Shown in pieces: positions 1-12,600 of a DNA stretch of 64,000 bases. The stretch comes from Chiridota heheva (lineage: Eukaryota; Echinodermata; Holothuroidea; Apodida; Chiridotidae). The stretch spans positions 1 to 64,000 of the forward strand of contig JAIGNY010002211.1 of the NCBI GenBank assembly GCA_020152595.1, given 5' to 3'. Under the pieces are notes generated by a model. It was not told the origin of the DNA and made no database searches. It saw nothing but the letters and a program-made list of their open reading frames with translations. A program made the translations under genes and the position numbers. How positions within the stretch are numbered: the stretch's first letter is position 1; every line of letters starts with the position of its first letter.

Positions 1-2
1 TG

Positions 3-720
3 AATGAAAGTAGGTCAAAAGCCGCTAAGCCTAGCCAAAATAGAGTAAAGAGACTAAGAGAGGAAATAGAACCTTCCTTAATAGACTTATTGAAGGAAAA
101 ATTAGGTCAAAAAGGACATATTGAGGATGTGCCTTCAGAACTTACTAATAGTCTAAACAGCTCATATCAGAAATTGAGAATTTAATGACAAGATAAATTC
201 CAAAGCAAAAGAAATTGAATAAATTGATGAGCATTATCTAAAGGAAGTTGATAAGGGATTTCAATTTGCCTATAGATATGAGGACACTAAAAACAGAGCA
301 AGAAACTTCCGCCTTCTTCAAACCGGTGTACGATTACATCGCTCACGATATTCTGCCCTCTGATAAAAAAAAAGGCTGCAAAATCAGTCAAACTTAGGTC
401 AGAAGAGTATATTTTATGTAATGGATTATCATTTCGGTTGTTTGTCAAAGATAAAGGTGATGAATGTAATCTTCAACTATGTGTACCAGTTAGTATATCA
501 CAATTTCATGATAAGCTGTTAAGTAGCCATCCATGCATTACTAGGACGTACTTAACTATGAGAGAAAATTTCTATATCTCTAGAATGTTTGAGAGGATTT
601 CAAATTAGGTAAAATCATGTTTAAGGTGTCAAGAATTTAAAGGGAAAATAAATCAAACAAGACGTTTTCATTGTAGAATACCAAAAGAGTACAAACCATT
701 TTCTAGAATCAGTTTAGATT
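3..720 (+). pseudogene. Degenerate gypsy-like LTR retrotransposon pol fragment (integrase N-terminal region)
   Basis: The frame at 381-720 reads like the linker and HHCC zinc-binding region of a Ty3/gypsy-type integrase: a strand ending YILCNGLSFRLFV, a His-rich stretch (FHDKLLSSHPC), a helix with RTYLTMRENFYI, then a CLRCQ cysteine pair and the entry of the catalytic core (SRISLDF). An in-frame TAG at 606-608 interrupts it. The preceding stretch (about 270-370, FFKPVYDYIAHDILPSDKK) is in another frame, shifted in the A-run at 365-373. An open stretch at 3-185 is lysine-rich and unassigned. The copy stops at the (AT)n array at 724. Catalytic residues of the integrase core are absent. The superfamily is inferred from the zinc-finger layout; Pao/BEL is less likely. 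Confidence 0.7.
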
Positions 721-721
721 T

Positions 722-1378
<657 letters not shown>

Positions 1379-1519
1379 ACGTGTTGATATATGATGATGT
1401 CTATAGAATCAACTTTATTTTAAAATCATTAAAATTTTCGGACACGCCTGTGTCCTTCTTCAGTGTGAATTACAATACTCATGATAATGAACATATGTTT
1501 ATATATGTTTATCATCTTC

Positions 1520-1530
<11 letters not shown>
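1379..1530. repeat. AT-flanked segment with a GGACAC/GTGTCC hairpin
   Basis: About 150 bp lying between two (AT)n tracts. Near 1439-1465 it carries an inverted repeat GGACAC-gcct-GTGTCC next to CTTCTTCAGTG. Read on the minus strand this is CTGAAGAAGGACACAGG followed by CGTGTCCGAAAAT. The same CTGAAGAAGGA...CGAAAA layout recurs in the hairpin at 53966-54076, also bounded by (AT)n, so this is one dispersed repeat type. A Penelope-like element terminus is possible but not shown. Confidence 0.5.
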
Positions 1531-1554
<24 letters not shown>

Positions 1555-1559
1555 TATAT

Positions 1560-2572
1560 ATATATTATATAAATATCTGTATTCACTTATTTTAAAAGTA
1601 TTCACTTTTTTGAAAACTATTTTAGGTTCAGCCCCCATAAGCTGTTCTCTGTAGTAGTCTTGCTTGGACTTGTCAATCATTTCATTGACTAGTTTGCGCT
1701 GGGCAACATGGAGCTGCCGATGGACACTCATGTCTGCGACGTTCACGACGTGCCACGTGGATTTCGCTATTGTACCATGGTTGGCAAGGCCTACCAGAGC
1801 ACACAGATATCTTTAGAGGAGCATGAATATCAAGGGTTTCTCTGATGGAATTATCATAGAGATCAACAAACTCTTGAACACTAGAACAGTTACGGGATTC
1901 AAATCGTGGCAGCAAATCACATTTGAAAGATTCACAGTCAACTTGGTTAAGCTTGCGTGTGGTGAACCTTTTTTTCACAGGTTGTGGCTTCGGCAAGCGA
2001 ACTGTACATCTAACAACATGATGATTAGATAGCAATGAACCCGTGATACAATCAGTGATAAGATTATCATTTTCTCTAGATATTATAAAATCCAAGGTAT
2101 GCCCGTGTTCATGGGTTGGGCATACTACATGCTGGATTAAACTAGCACTTGAGATAGTTGTAAGAAAATGTGAAACGTCACTCTTTGTAGGGACATCCAC
2201 ATGCACATTAAAATCCCCGGCTATGATGAATTTACTGTTTAATAAATTCACAAAGTCCACAAAGGTATCAAATTCTGAAAGGAATTCATTAGTTTTGAAG
2301 CCATTGCTTGGGGAGGGTGGGGGTCTGTAGAGTGCGAAATAATACACACTTTTGCACATATCAGTAAAGCATGCATGCTCAATTGTACGGAAATTAAGTC
2401 CAGTGGGGTAAGATTGCAGTCCAAGCACTTCCTTAAATAGGGCTTCTATGCCACCACCCAAAGTACTCGAGTTGCGTGGAATGCTCAGGAAATTTTAACC
2501 GGGTGGTGTAACTTCACCAATTATAATATAACCTCATCATGTTGGGAAAGCCAAGTCTCGGTTATTAGTTGC
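1560..2572 (-). pseudogene. Endonuclease (EEP) part of the CR1/L2-type element
   Basis: Reading leftwards from 2572, the frame opens with ITETWLS (a catalytic Glu of exonuclease-endonuclease-phosphatase enzymes) and a PPG motif, with a TAA just before 2490. An open frame at 2461-1682 then carries GDFNVHVD and LDFIIS, and ends with SNHHVVRCTV in place of the usual SDH. The following frame (1746-1552) continues the linker to the RT (VHRQLHVAQRK, FKKVNTF) after a frameshift. It lies in the opposite orientation to the RT part of the same element. Confidence 0.8.
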
Positions 2573-4207
2573 AAAGAATTATGACGGCATTGAAACAGAA
2601 CTGGCAAATTCAGATCCAACCTCTGAGCCTGAGCAACTGCCAACGCATGAACTTACCTCCACATTGCTTAAGTATAATCATGTTAGTGAGAAAGATATTC
2701 AGAAATATATCATGAAGACTCCGGCAAAATCTTGTTTGTTGGATCCAATACCAACCTGGTTCATCAAGCAGAATGTATGCATGTTTGTTCCTGTCATAAC
2801 TCAAATTGTAAACAGTTCTCTCAACACCGGCACCTTCCCAGACTCATTAAAGCACGCTATCATTTCTGCTGTCATTAAAAAGCACTCCCTCAATCCTAAT
2901 GAACTTAAGAACTATCGGCCGGTATCTAATATCACTTACCTGTCTAAAATCATTGAGAGACATGCTGTTGACAACATTGCCAGATACATAATGGATAGCA
3001 GCCTCGGAGAATCATTACAATCGGCATATAAGCCTGCATATTCTACAGAGTCTACATTGCTCAAAGTAAAAATGACATCATGGAATTTGTATCTGAGCGT
3101 AAAGGTGTGTTTCTGGCCCTGTTAGATCTCAGTGCGGTCTTCGATACTGTTAACCACCACATCTTGTTGACCAGGCTTGCAAATGAAATGGGACTGCAGG
3201 GCAATGTGCTCAAATGGATTAGTTCATATCCATCTAGAAGAACAGCCAGCGTGTGTATAGATGGCGTTCTTACTCAGCGTCTTGATTTGAGGTATGGCAT
3301 ACCACAGGGATCGATAGTTGGTCCACAACAGTTCATCATCTATACCATTCCAATTGGCAACATCCTGAGAAAGCATAATTTGCTGTTTCATATCTATGCA
3401 GATGACATTCAAGTATATACTTCTTTTTTGTCTAACAACCATAATTTCACCATGTCGGCACTTTCACAAATGTCAGCATGCATTGATGAGATCAAGTTTT
3501 GGATGACTGTTAGCAGGCTTAAGTTCAATGAGTAGAAGACCGAGTTTTTTGTGGCCATCTCTAATCACCTTAAGCACCTCCTGCCTCCTGTGACTCTTCG
3601 CGTTGGTAGTAAGATTATTCATCCGTCTGTGAGTGTACGCAATCTCGGCATTATATTTGACACTTCCATGATTATGAATACTCAAAAAACATCACTGTGC
3701 AAAAGTCTCAACTATCAGTTGCGCAATATTTCCCGAATTAGAAGATTCCTTGATATGGACACATGTCACCTTGTCGTCCGATCACTGATTCTCTCAAGGC
3801 TTGACTATGGAAATGCCCCATTGTTTGGATCCAACTCAACCGATATTCAGATACTACAACGGATACAGAACTGGGCGGATAAGCTTGTCTGCCGCGCTAC
3901 AAAGAGAGATCATGCCACACCTTACCTTAAGGAACTGCACTGGCTCCCAGTCAGGGAGAGGATAACTTTAAAGATCTTGGTCTATGTGTATAAATGCCTC
4001 CATGGTATATCACCTGGTTACCTATCATCCTGCTTTTCTTTCCACCAGCCCTCACGCTCAAACCTTTGCTCATCACTTGACGTAGCTCGCCTCATGGAAC
4101 CAAACTCTTTTAAGCTGCTCAAGTCTGCATCAAATCGCACCTTTTCTCAATTTCCCCCAAAAACTGGAATGCACTCACTGTTTCCATCAGAGAATCTGAC
4201 TCTTTAG
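2573..4207 (+). pseudogene. Reverse transcriptase part of the CR1/L2-type element
   Basis: Three overlapping open stretches (2664-3125, 3080-3535, 3551-4207) give one RT split by a frameshift near 3080-3120 and a TAG at 3533-3535. Motifs in order: SPAKSC-like fingers entry (TPAKSCLLDPIPTWF), YRPVSN, the palm motif with LDLSAVFDTVNHH, GIPQGSIVGP, the catalytic YADD (HIYADDIQVY) and the thumb region LGIIFD. The C-terminal part has LDYGNA and LKELHWLPVRERI, typical of the CR1/L2 group. The first 90 bp after the inversion point match the usual linker (ANSDPTSE) of this clade. Confidence 0.85.
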
Positions 4208-4379
4208 GCAAATTCAAAAAGTGTTTGAAGTATTATTTGTATCCAATCTAATGTTGTTTTTCTCTACCACTGTATTTTCATATCATGTAATGCTTTTTTT
4301 GTACTTCGTCGTTATTATGTTTCTCCATATGCGCTGCGTTCTTGATGTAGTGGCGCTTTATAAATGCCTTATATGTATG

Positions 4380-5084
<705 letters not shown>

Positions 5085-5086
<2 letters not shown>

Positions 5087-5394
5087 CTCAGTAAAATTAC
5101 AATGTTAATATCTTTTACATCACATCCGTGGGTCGTTTTATAATTAAGTACGTACTGTACGCGTTGTGTGCGTATATTCAGTCTATTAGTCACTTCTGCG
5201 GCCGCTATTGATTGGTTGTCGGTATTTGTGTATGACCAATCAGAAACGTTGGTTTTTTTATTGTCCATGTTAACACGATATTTGGCCTGGTATTCATAGA
5301 ATAAACATTTACTACTAACAAAAGCTAATGTTGAAGCAATATCAATTTTCAAATCCTTAGTATTAAAACTTTCTGGTATAATGGAAGACGCCAT
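5085..5394 (-). other. Unrecognised open frame, 100-residue class
   Basis: An open frame starting at ATG 5394 (MASSIIPESFNTKDLKIDIA) stays open for about 100 residues before running into an AT microsatellite. The composition is protein-like, but I recognise no family, and no neighbouring exon or splice signal was identified. It lies where the downstream laccase exons might be sought, but shows none of their copper motifs. It could be a fragment of an unnamed mobile element or a single exon of an unknown gene. Confidence 0.2.
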
Positions 5395-5935
5395 AGAACA
5401 ACATTACACACAATGCATCATACTTTCCACATACATTCGCTGTGTATAACAACTTCAAATAGTTGTACAAATTTGCACTCACATTGAAAATTTTAAAAAT
5501 TATAATAATTTGTTTGAAAATGATAATCAAAAACTAAAAAATTAATAATAATAAACCCGAGATGCGACATGTGTGAGAAAAAAATCCACCTTCAATTTTT
5601 CGAGAACGTATAGCCGGCAATCATGGACAAAGGTATTTGTCCTTTTTTCTACATCCGCTAATTGAGTGACACATGGAACCGTCATCATCATCATCATTTG
5701 AGGTACCATGAATCAAATGCTTAAAATTAGAAACCTTTCTTTTCTATTCAGAATATCATCATTTTACCTTAACTTAACTAATTTCCACAAAAACCAAATC
5801 GTCAATATATACAAATCAAAAGGTACTAATATTTTTTTTAGTCCTTGTAGTTTATATATAAAGTTCCTTACTTAAAATAGATTATATTTGTTCCATTTTT
5901 CATACATACTGTTTGTGATTCTTCATCAAAATTAC

Positions 5936-6107
5936 TCAGACAATCATGAACAAAAGTATTTGACCTTTTTCTTTACCCCTTGTACCCCACGTCAATGTTG
6001 GAAGTGAATGTTAACAGTTGCAGGTCGAAGTCATGTCCCAACATTAAAACGGGGTAGAAGGCGAAAAAGGGTCAAGACTTTTGTCCATAATTGCAGGATT
6101 AAATAGA
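5936..6107. repeat. Short inverted-repeat element (MITE-like)
   Basis: The left arm (about 5938-5985, CAATCATGAACAAAAGTATT then TGACCTTTTTC) and right arm (about 6050-6106, GAAAAAGGGTCAAGACTTTT then GTCCATAATTGCAGG) are imperfect reverse complements around a roughly 60-bp centre. A third, arm-only relative lies at about 5618-5665. No coding potential. The rest of 5400-6400 is AT-rich and shows nothing else. Confidence 0.5.
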
Positions 6108-6432
6108 TAAAAAGGTAAATGATTCGGTAAAAAATATCTTGTTGGGTACGATTTTCTTAGATTTAATCAAAACAACCTTTTTATAACTGGATATTACATT
6201 GATTTTACCCTCCATCGTTGTGTGAAAATATCATCTAATTGTTGATCATCATTATATGGTTTTTAATTGGAAAAAAAGTAGGCAGCCTTTTGTTTTATAA
6301 TACCTAAGCTAAGAAACATGTATTATCTTAAAGTTATGAGATTTAATTCTCACGGCCCTACAGATCTAAAATAGCTACCCACCAAATAGCATGGCCAAAA
6401 AAGTTATTTCTTTAAGTCACAGAAACTCTTAC

Positions 6433-6608
6433 CTGTTGATTTCAAGTCTGTGAGGAGTATTGTTGTTATTGTATCAGAATTTTCTGCAATATGAGGATTA
6501 AGTATGATCCCTTCACGGGAGAAATTTTCGGAGCCGGTGGGTTCATGACTTGCGGCTCCCTTGTAGCTCACAACAGCAAGTTGTTGCATATTTGTACATG
6601 AACCCAGT
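6433..6608 (-). CDS. Laccase exon 5: end of cupredoxin 2 and linker
   Basis: Acceptor TTATCAG|ACTGGG completes Gly 331 and continues LGSCTNMQQLAVVSYKGA, the usual text after the YWxRVxGL motif, then LNPH and LLTDLKSTG. Donor CAACAG|GTAAGA, phase 1. No in-phase continuation with copper motifs was found between 6430 and 1. Confidence 0.85.
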
Positions 6609-9600
6609 CTGATAAGAAGAAAAAAAACATCTTACAATATCACTTTTAGATTAATTGAATTAAATCATATAATGACGTGTATAATTTGGTCACATGTTGC
6701 AATCACAAAACATTGAAATGCCATTTGATCTGTTTAATTATGCATGGATTAAAAATCAAAGCATATACGAGTAGTCTTTCACTCACTGAACTGCTAAGAA
6801 GTCAAGTAGATCCAACAAACAAACATAAATCAAAAAGCAGACGTGAATTTGGATTTACTTATGATCGGATTCAAATTCATGATAAGACATTTTTGCAATT
6901 AGAACATGTTAGAGTCTAGAGAATATAGCCGCACTCTGTATCCAGCCCTCTGTAGCCCTGTGGAGTCAGTCATTCAGTCCGTCAGTATAAAAACCAGTCT
7001 TGTTTCGGGTGAAGCACTATTTTTTTACATCAAATGGTCTGAGCAGAGGAAGACTAGTGGACGTTTTTAAGAGAAAAAGATGCCAAAATTCCGAATCGTG
7101 GTTACAGTTGTCGAGGCCCTGGATATGTCGGAGCAATGCGTATAACATTTTCTGTGAAAATCACAACAATTTTGGAATAGTCTAATACCATGGTAATTTT
7201 GTCCTAGTAGACTCCCCCTTTTAAAGTTTTTTTTTTCTTTCTTTCTTTCTTTTTTGTGTTTGCCGTACGGTTACGACTGATATTCAAAATGATCAAATGA
7301 TCTGATTTTCCCGATTGTTCATTCAAAGGATCAAGTTCACCAGTCCCTAGTTTTTCTTACATGTACATGTAATTACCTTCTCGTAAGAGATGTAGACGAG
7401 TTGATCCTTTGGATGCCAGGTTTGTAATACACTTTCCTCTCAAAGTCTCTTATCTATATCTGTATTATTTTTAAAGGGTTTCATCTTAATGATTTGAGAA
7501 TCTGATCCGCATATGTAACAAAAATGAGCCATTCTGGAACAATTGACTAAGTTTCTAAAAAGTATGAGCAGTGTTGTAATTGGAGGTTAATTTGGGATGT
7601 ATTTGAATGTAGCTTATCACAGCCTATTTCGGTTTACATGCAATAAATCTTTCCTTTTCTCAACTGCCTAAAAAGTCTAATATTTTCAATACTATAAGTG
7701 TCTAACTGTATAATAAAGTATTCTTGTTTTATATTGCTTGCTGACAAAAAAAGTTAGAAATGATTAATTCAGGGATCACAAATTATCTACATGTATCTGG
7801 CATGATAGAGTGCAAACAAAACACATGATAAGAGTGCAAACGAAATAAACTCTATAGAAATGGTACTTATATCTTGTTCCGTTCAGGATATATTAAATTT
7901 TAAGTTTTGCTGAAGTTTTAGAATATTTTACTTCAATTAAGAATATTATTTCAAACATTCTTCAGATAAATCAGTAACTTTCCCAGACTCCGTGTACTCT
8001 CTTAACATATGACATAGCCATAATGCAATCTCAGAAAATATTTCCACAAAATACGCATAAATTCTTGGTAATTTTTTACATTGTGGTGTCACAACTTGTC
8101 TTATTTAAGTTATGTCAACACATATAACATTAGACTTAAATGTGAATGTCTCCCAACGGAATAATATTTTTTGCAAACGTCATTTACCTGGTTATCAATG
8201 TGTTTCTTTCGCTGTCTTTTTCACATGAACACGCATAAATACAGAACTTATATATTAAACACCTGTTCCTTTCGTTAAGAGTGCGTGAAGAAAAAAAGAT
8301 TTAAAAATTTGTAATTTTCAAAAACAAATTTCAGACTAACCCAATAACTCTCATCCAGTAGCTTGCGATGTCCTGATTTGCGGACAAAACGAAATCAAAA
8401 CGTTCTCCCGGAACAATGACCAATACATCGACAGTAACTTGTTCAAATGGACGTCCATCGGAGGTAATCACTTGAAGCTGGTGGTTGTCCACCGACACCC
8501 TCATTGGACACTCGGTGATACCGTTATTAACAACGCGAAACCGGTATTTGGTGCCTTGTATCATTGTAAATGTCCTGAGTGGTGTCGAGCCTTTCGTGTC
8601 TTTGTCTGCAGAAGATGGCGTTTTGCCTTTTCCGTCGATTAGTATGTAATCGGAATATAATGTTTCGTCACTTTTATGGTGGTATACAGCTTTGACCAGG
8701 GTTACATCATGATACCAGTCATGAACAAAGAAAGTGTGCTCAGGTAGGTCCTCGTCATACAATGAAAAATGAGGATCCCTCTGTTTTGTGTATTTTGATT
8801 AAAGAAGAAAAGATATAAGGTATTTAAGATATTTTACCTACCGGCATAACCTAGGATATAGGTAATGAAGTCCGTAAAGTTGAAATGGACGTGAATTACA
8901 ACTGTTCAAAGAGCTTTTTCAGGCTTTTGTAATTATCACAACTTATGAGAGCAAACAGATTTAACTTGAAGCTGCCTCCCTCGGGGATGCGGGATAGTAA
9001 GTTTGTGCTATAACTATCATAACTTACCTTTTTCTTCCCCCAAATTGTGGAATTGCTCAATAATATTTCGCATTGTCATTGGAGGTTGCTACTTTTGGAA
9101 AAAATGTCTTTTTAATATTCAACAAGGTTAATCATTGTTATGCTGTTTTCGAGTCACTTTAAGGGATGTATCGCTCAAATTTTACCAAGGGGACCTAAAT
9201 GGTATCAATCGATGGCCTTTTTTATCTCTAATTTTGGCATTCATGATTTTATATCATCTAAAAGACGCTTTGGTGTGCTACTCTAAAAATGTTCGCAACT
9301 CTCTGACAATAATACAAACAGGGTGGTGGTGAAGTTGACAAAATTACGGAAGGGCTTAACATCAAGTGAGGGTAGCCAGCATTTAAAAGTGTGTTTGAGA
9401 GAAGGAGGGGTGTCCAACAGTAACTTTTGGTGTCAACGTTCGAAGGACATTAAAAACATTGTTTTCAAATCGCCATCTCCACATCCCCGCCACCACCTTC
9501 CCCTCCCCATTATGGATGCCTTTCATTTCGGCGTTATGTTCTCAAATTCTAACTTTCTTCGTCCGGCAGGAAATCACTTCTAGTCGTACATCAATTTTTC

Positions 9601-12600
9601 TAGTTGTCGAAATTGGTTTGCTGCATAGAATAACTAAAGTTTCGATGCAAAAATCAATATAAGACCCTCCTTCGTCAATCATAATAAGCTTGAAATTGTA
9701 GGCCAAACATCTTACATAACAAGATGGCGTGCTAAAAAGGGTTATTCACCCTATAAAAAGCCCAAACTAAAACCACCACCACCACAAAAAACAATCAAAG
9801 ACGCCCAGAGTTAATAAAAAAAAAGAAGATCGATGTTGACTTTGAAACTGAAGCTAACTATTCACTTAAGCAAGCAACTCATTAACAACTCTTTGCGAAC
9901 AGCAGTAAATGATCTAGAACAACATCCTTATCCCCATGACATTGCAAACAACACTAGACTCACTGGCCTATGGTTAGGGGGCGAACTGCGTTCACCATAT
10001 TTAAAAATAGGAGTGACATTAGCAATTCTCCAATCACCAGGAACAACACCAACATCAAAGCACTTTGGAAAGATCATACTCAGGGGAACAGAAAGAACAT
10101 CAGGTAAGTCGCGTAAGACAGCGGAATGTATACCTTCCGGTCCGAGTGCTTTATTTGAATTCAAACCCTTCAACTTCTTAGACACAATATCAACTGAAAA
10201 ATCAACATTCGTAATGAACACTGGAGCACACTAAGATAATTCACGGCATCATCAGCAAGAGACTCCTTAGTAAAAACAGACACAAAGTAATCATTCAAAA
10301 CCTTAGCCATATCTTTACCATTATTGATAGTAACACCATCAATACCCTGAAGGGGACCAACAACCTCTTTGTTTTTTTACTTGAGCGAACATAAGAATGA
10401 AACAACTTAGGATAAATCTTAACCTCTTTGGACAAGCGTTTTTTAAAACGCACTTTAGTATCTCTTATCAAACCTTTTTGGAAATTTGCATGACCTCATA
10501 CCTAGCAAGATCCACACCCACTGTGTTTATAACAGCACCACAACTTCTTCTTTTTTCGAACAGCCCGAAAAACTTCCAGGGACATCCACACTGGCCGATT
10601 TCGTCTACAGACTTTCTTTAATGGGACAAACTTTTTTGCACCCTCTAAAACTTTATTTCGAAAAACATCGCATACTTTAGAAGGACCTACAAGCAAACAA
10701 GTCCAATCGAATGACCAATTATCCTGAAGTGCAACAAAGTCAGCATTCTTAAAGTCTAAAACCAGTTTATTAGCTGGATAAGCCATTGTGAAACAATACA
10801 GATTAAAACAAATGAGGTCATGATCACTACACCTTACCTTACTGCTACTTCGCACATTTCTAACCATACTTTCTTCACTACTGAAAATCAAATCAAGACA
10901 ATTCCTATCGCGCGTGGGAAACAGGGTAACAAAGCTGGGTGGAAAAGCAGTCGGATACATCTTTCAGAAAATCTTTACCATGTGGACCATTAGTACAAAG
11001 ATTCCGATCAATGTCTGGAAAATTAAAATAATTGTGTTCATTGTCAAAGGGTATGTGATAAATCGTAGGTATATTTATGTTAGGATATGCTAAGTCACAC
11101 ATGGCTGCAGGTGTCAGGATCTACTAAGCAGGGCAAAAAGTAGGTATATTCAAAATTTAGTCTTAGTCTTCACTGTGTTTCTGAAAACAATTTCCCGACG
11201 GTTGAGCAGATATTCCTGACAAAAGTTTCATGTTTTCCCCGAATTTAGCCTAGTCATGTCACTCAGCGTAAACTTCCAATAAGTTTGAGAATCATAACTT
11301 CTGGCACAACTTCAAGTATTTGTTTGTTACCTCAGGTGCTTGGTGAACGACAAAGGCGCCAAATAATCCATCAGCGTGGTGCAGACCATCGTGCCCGTGG
11401 TAAAAGTGTGTCCCTGTGGTGGACGCGTTGAACCTGTATACGAAGGTTGTTGCAAACGGGATAGGACACTGGGTGATCATAGATGTACCGTCCATGTGTG
11501 GGGTGTTCATCATATGAATGCCGTGCCAATGAATACACATCCCTTCATGATTGTCCAAGAGATTTCTGACGTTAACATGTACAATGTCGCCCTCGCAAAC
11601 CTACATGCAAAGAGAATCTCAAGATTAAAAATAGTCAAAACTATCACTTTTTTTATTTGCAAGCGGATAAATGATAAAAAAAAAAACTCAACTTTAACAC
11701 AATTAATAATCTGTGCCCTTTTACATGTTTTAGGAGATATGTTATTCAAGCTCTATCATATGAGATGAATTCAGAATAGAAGCGACAACTCAATACCACA
11801 CTTCTCACTTTTTTTTTGACGTCAGCAGTGTATGTAGTGATGCATAACTTTGATTGAACGTATAAAGATATTTAAGTTAAGCATCATATAACCCGAAGAA
11901 AAAAATGTTTTTTTTGAGAAAATGTTGTAACTAGGCATTGGGCCTTTCAGCAAAATAAAAAATTAGGGGAAAGCTTCACACTAAATTGCAAATCTTCAGT
12001 GATTCATTGTTTTTGTTACTAATTTGGTACTTTATATTATTTGAATTAATCCGCCATGTTATGTGCACTTAACAACCGAGGAGCACATTTTAACTATGAA
12101 AAGGGCCCATGCGCTTTTATTAGGGCTGTATATTGGGCGTATCAGGCATCAGGTCGAATATAGATCGGTTATATTCCAGAGTCAGCACATAAGGGATTAA
12201 ATCTAACCAAGTAAAAGTTGATAAAGATTGCCGATGTGTAGTGTGTTGGTTTCTCCCTCCACGTGAATAGAACATCTTCTCCTCAAAAGACTTACGTGGA
12301 TTGGTGGGCCGGGTAATTCTCGATTTACGGAAACAATAGGTCTTTTAACACCGTTTGTTGGTACACATCCTACATTATCGCAGTCAGTCAGATTTGACGG
12401 ACACCGCCCGCAAGCCACAGTCATCGTCGCATACCATTCAACCGTAAAGTCGTAAGTGCATTCCATTGGTTTGGGAGGCCAAGAACACCGGCGCACGCAG
12501 TTATGGCGAAAATAATCTTCTACAATGATGGAGATGTGATGTTAATAAAATTAATAAAGAAAATTTAATGATGCATGCACATGCAGGGATGTGGACAACG

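Larger units (their letters stand above)
1560..4372 (+). mobile_element. CR1/L2-type non-LTR retrotransposon with inverted 5' part
   Basis: Two pieces of one element lie head to head. The apurinic-type endonuclease part reads on the minus strand from about 2572 down to about 1560. The reverse transcriptase part reads on the plus strand from about 2573 to 4207. A 3' UTR follows and ends in GCGCTTTATAAATGCC at about 4352-4367, then runs into ATGT and AT repeats. An inverted 5' segment joined to a forward 3' segment is what twin priming gives during target-primed reverse transcription. Both parts hold stops or frameshifts, so the copy is inactive. Confidence 0.8.
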
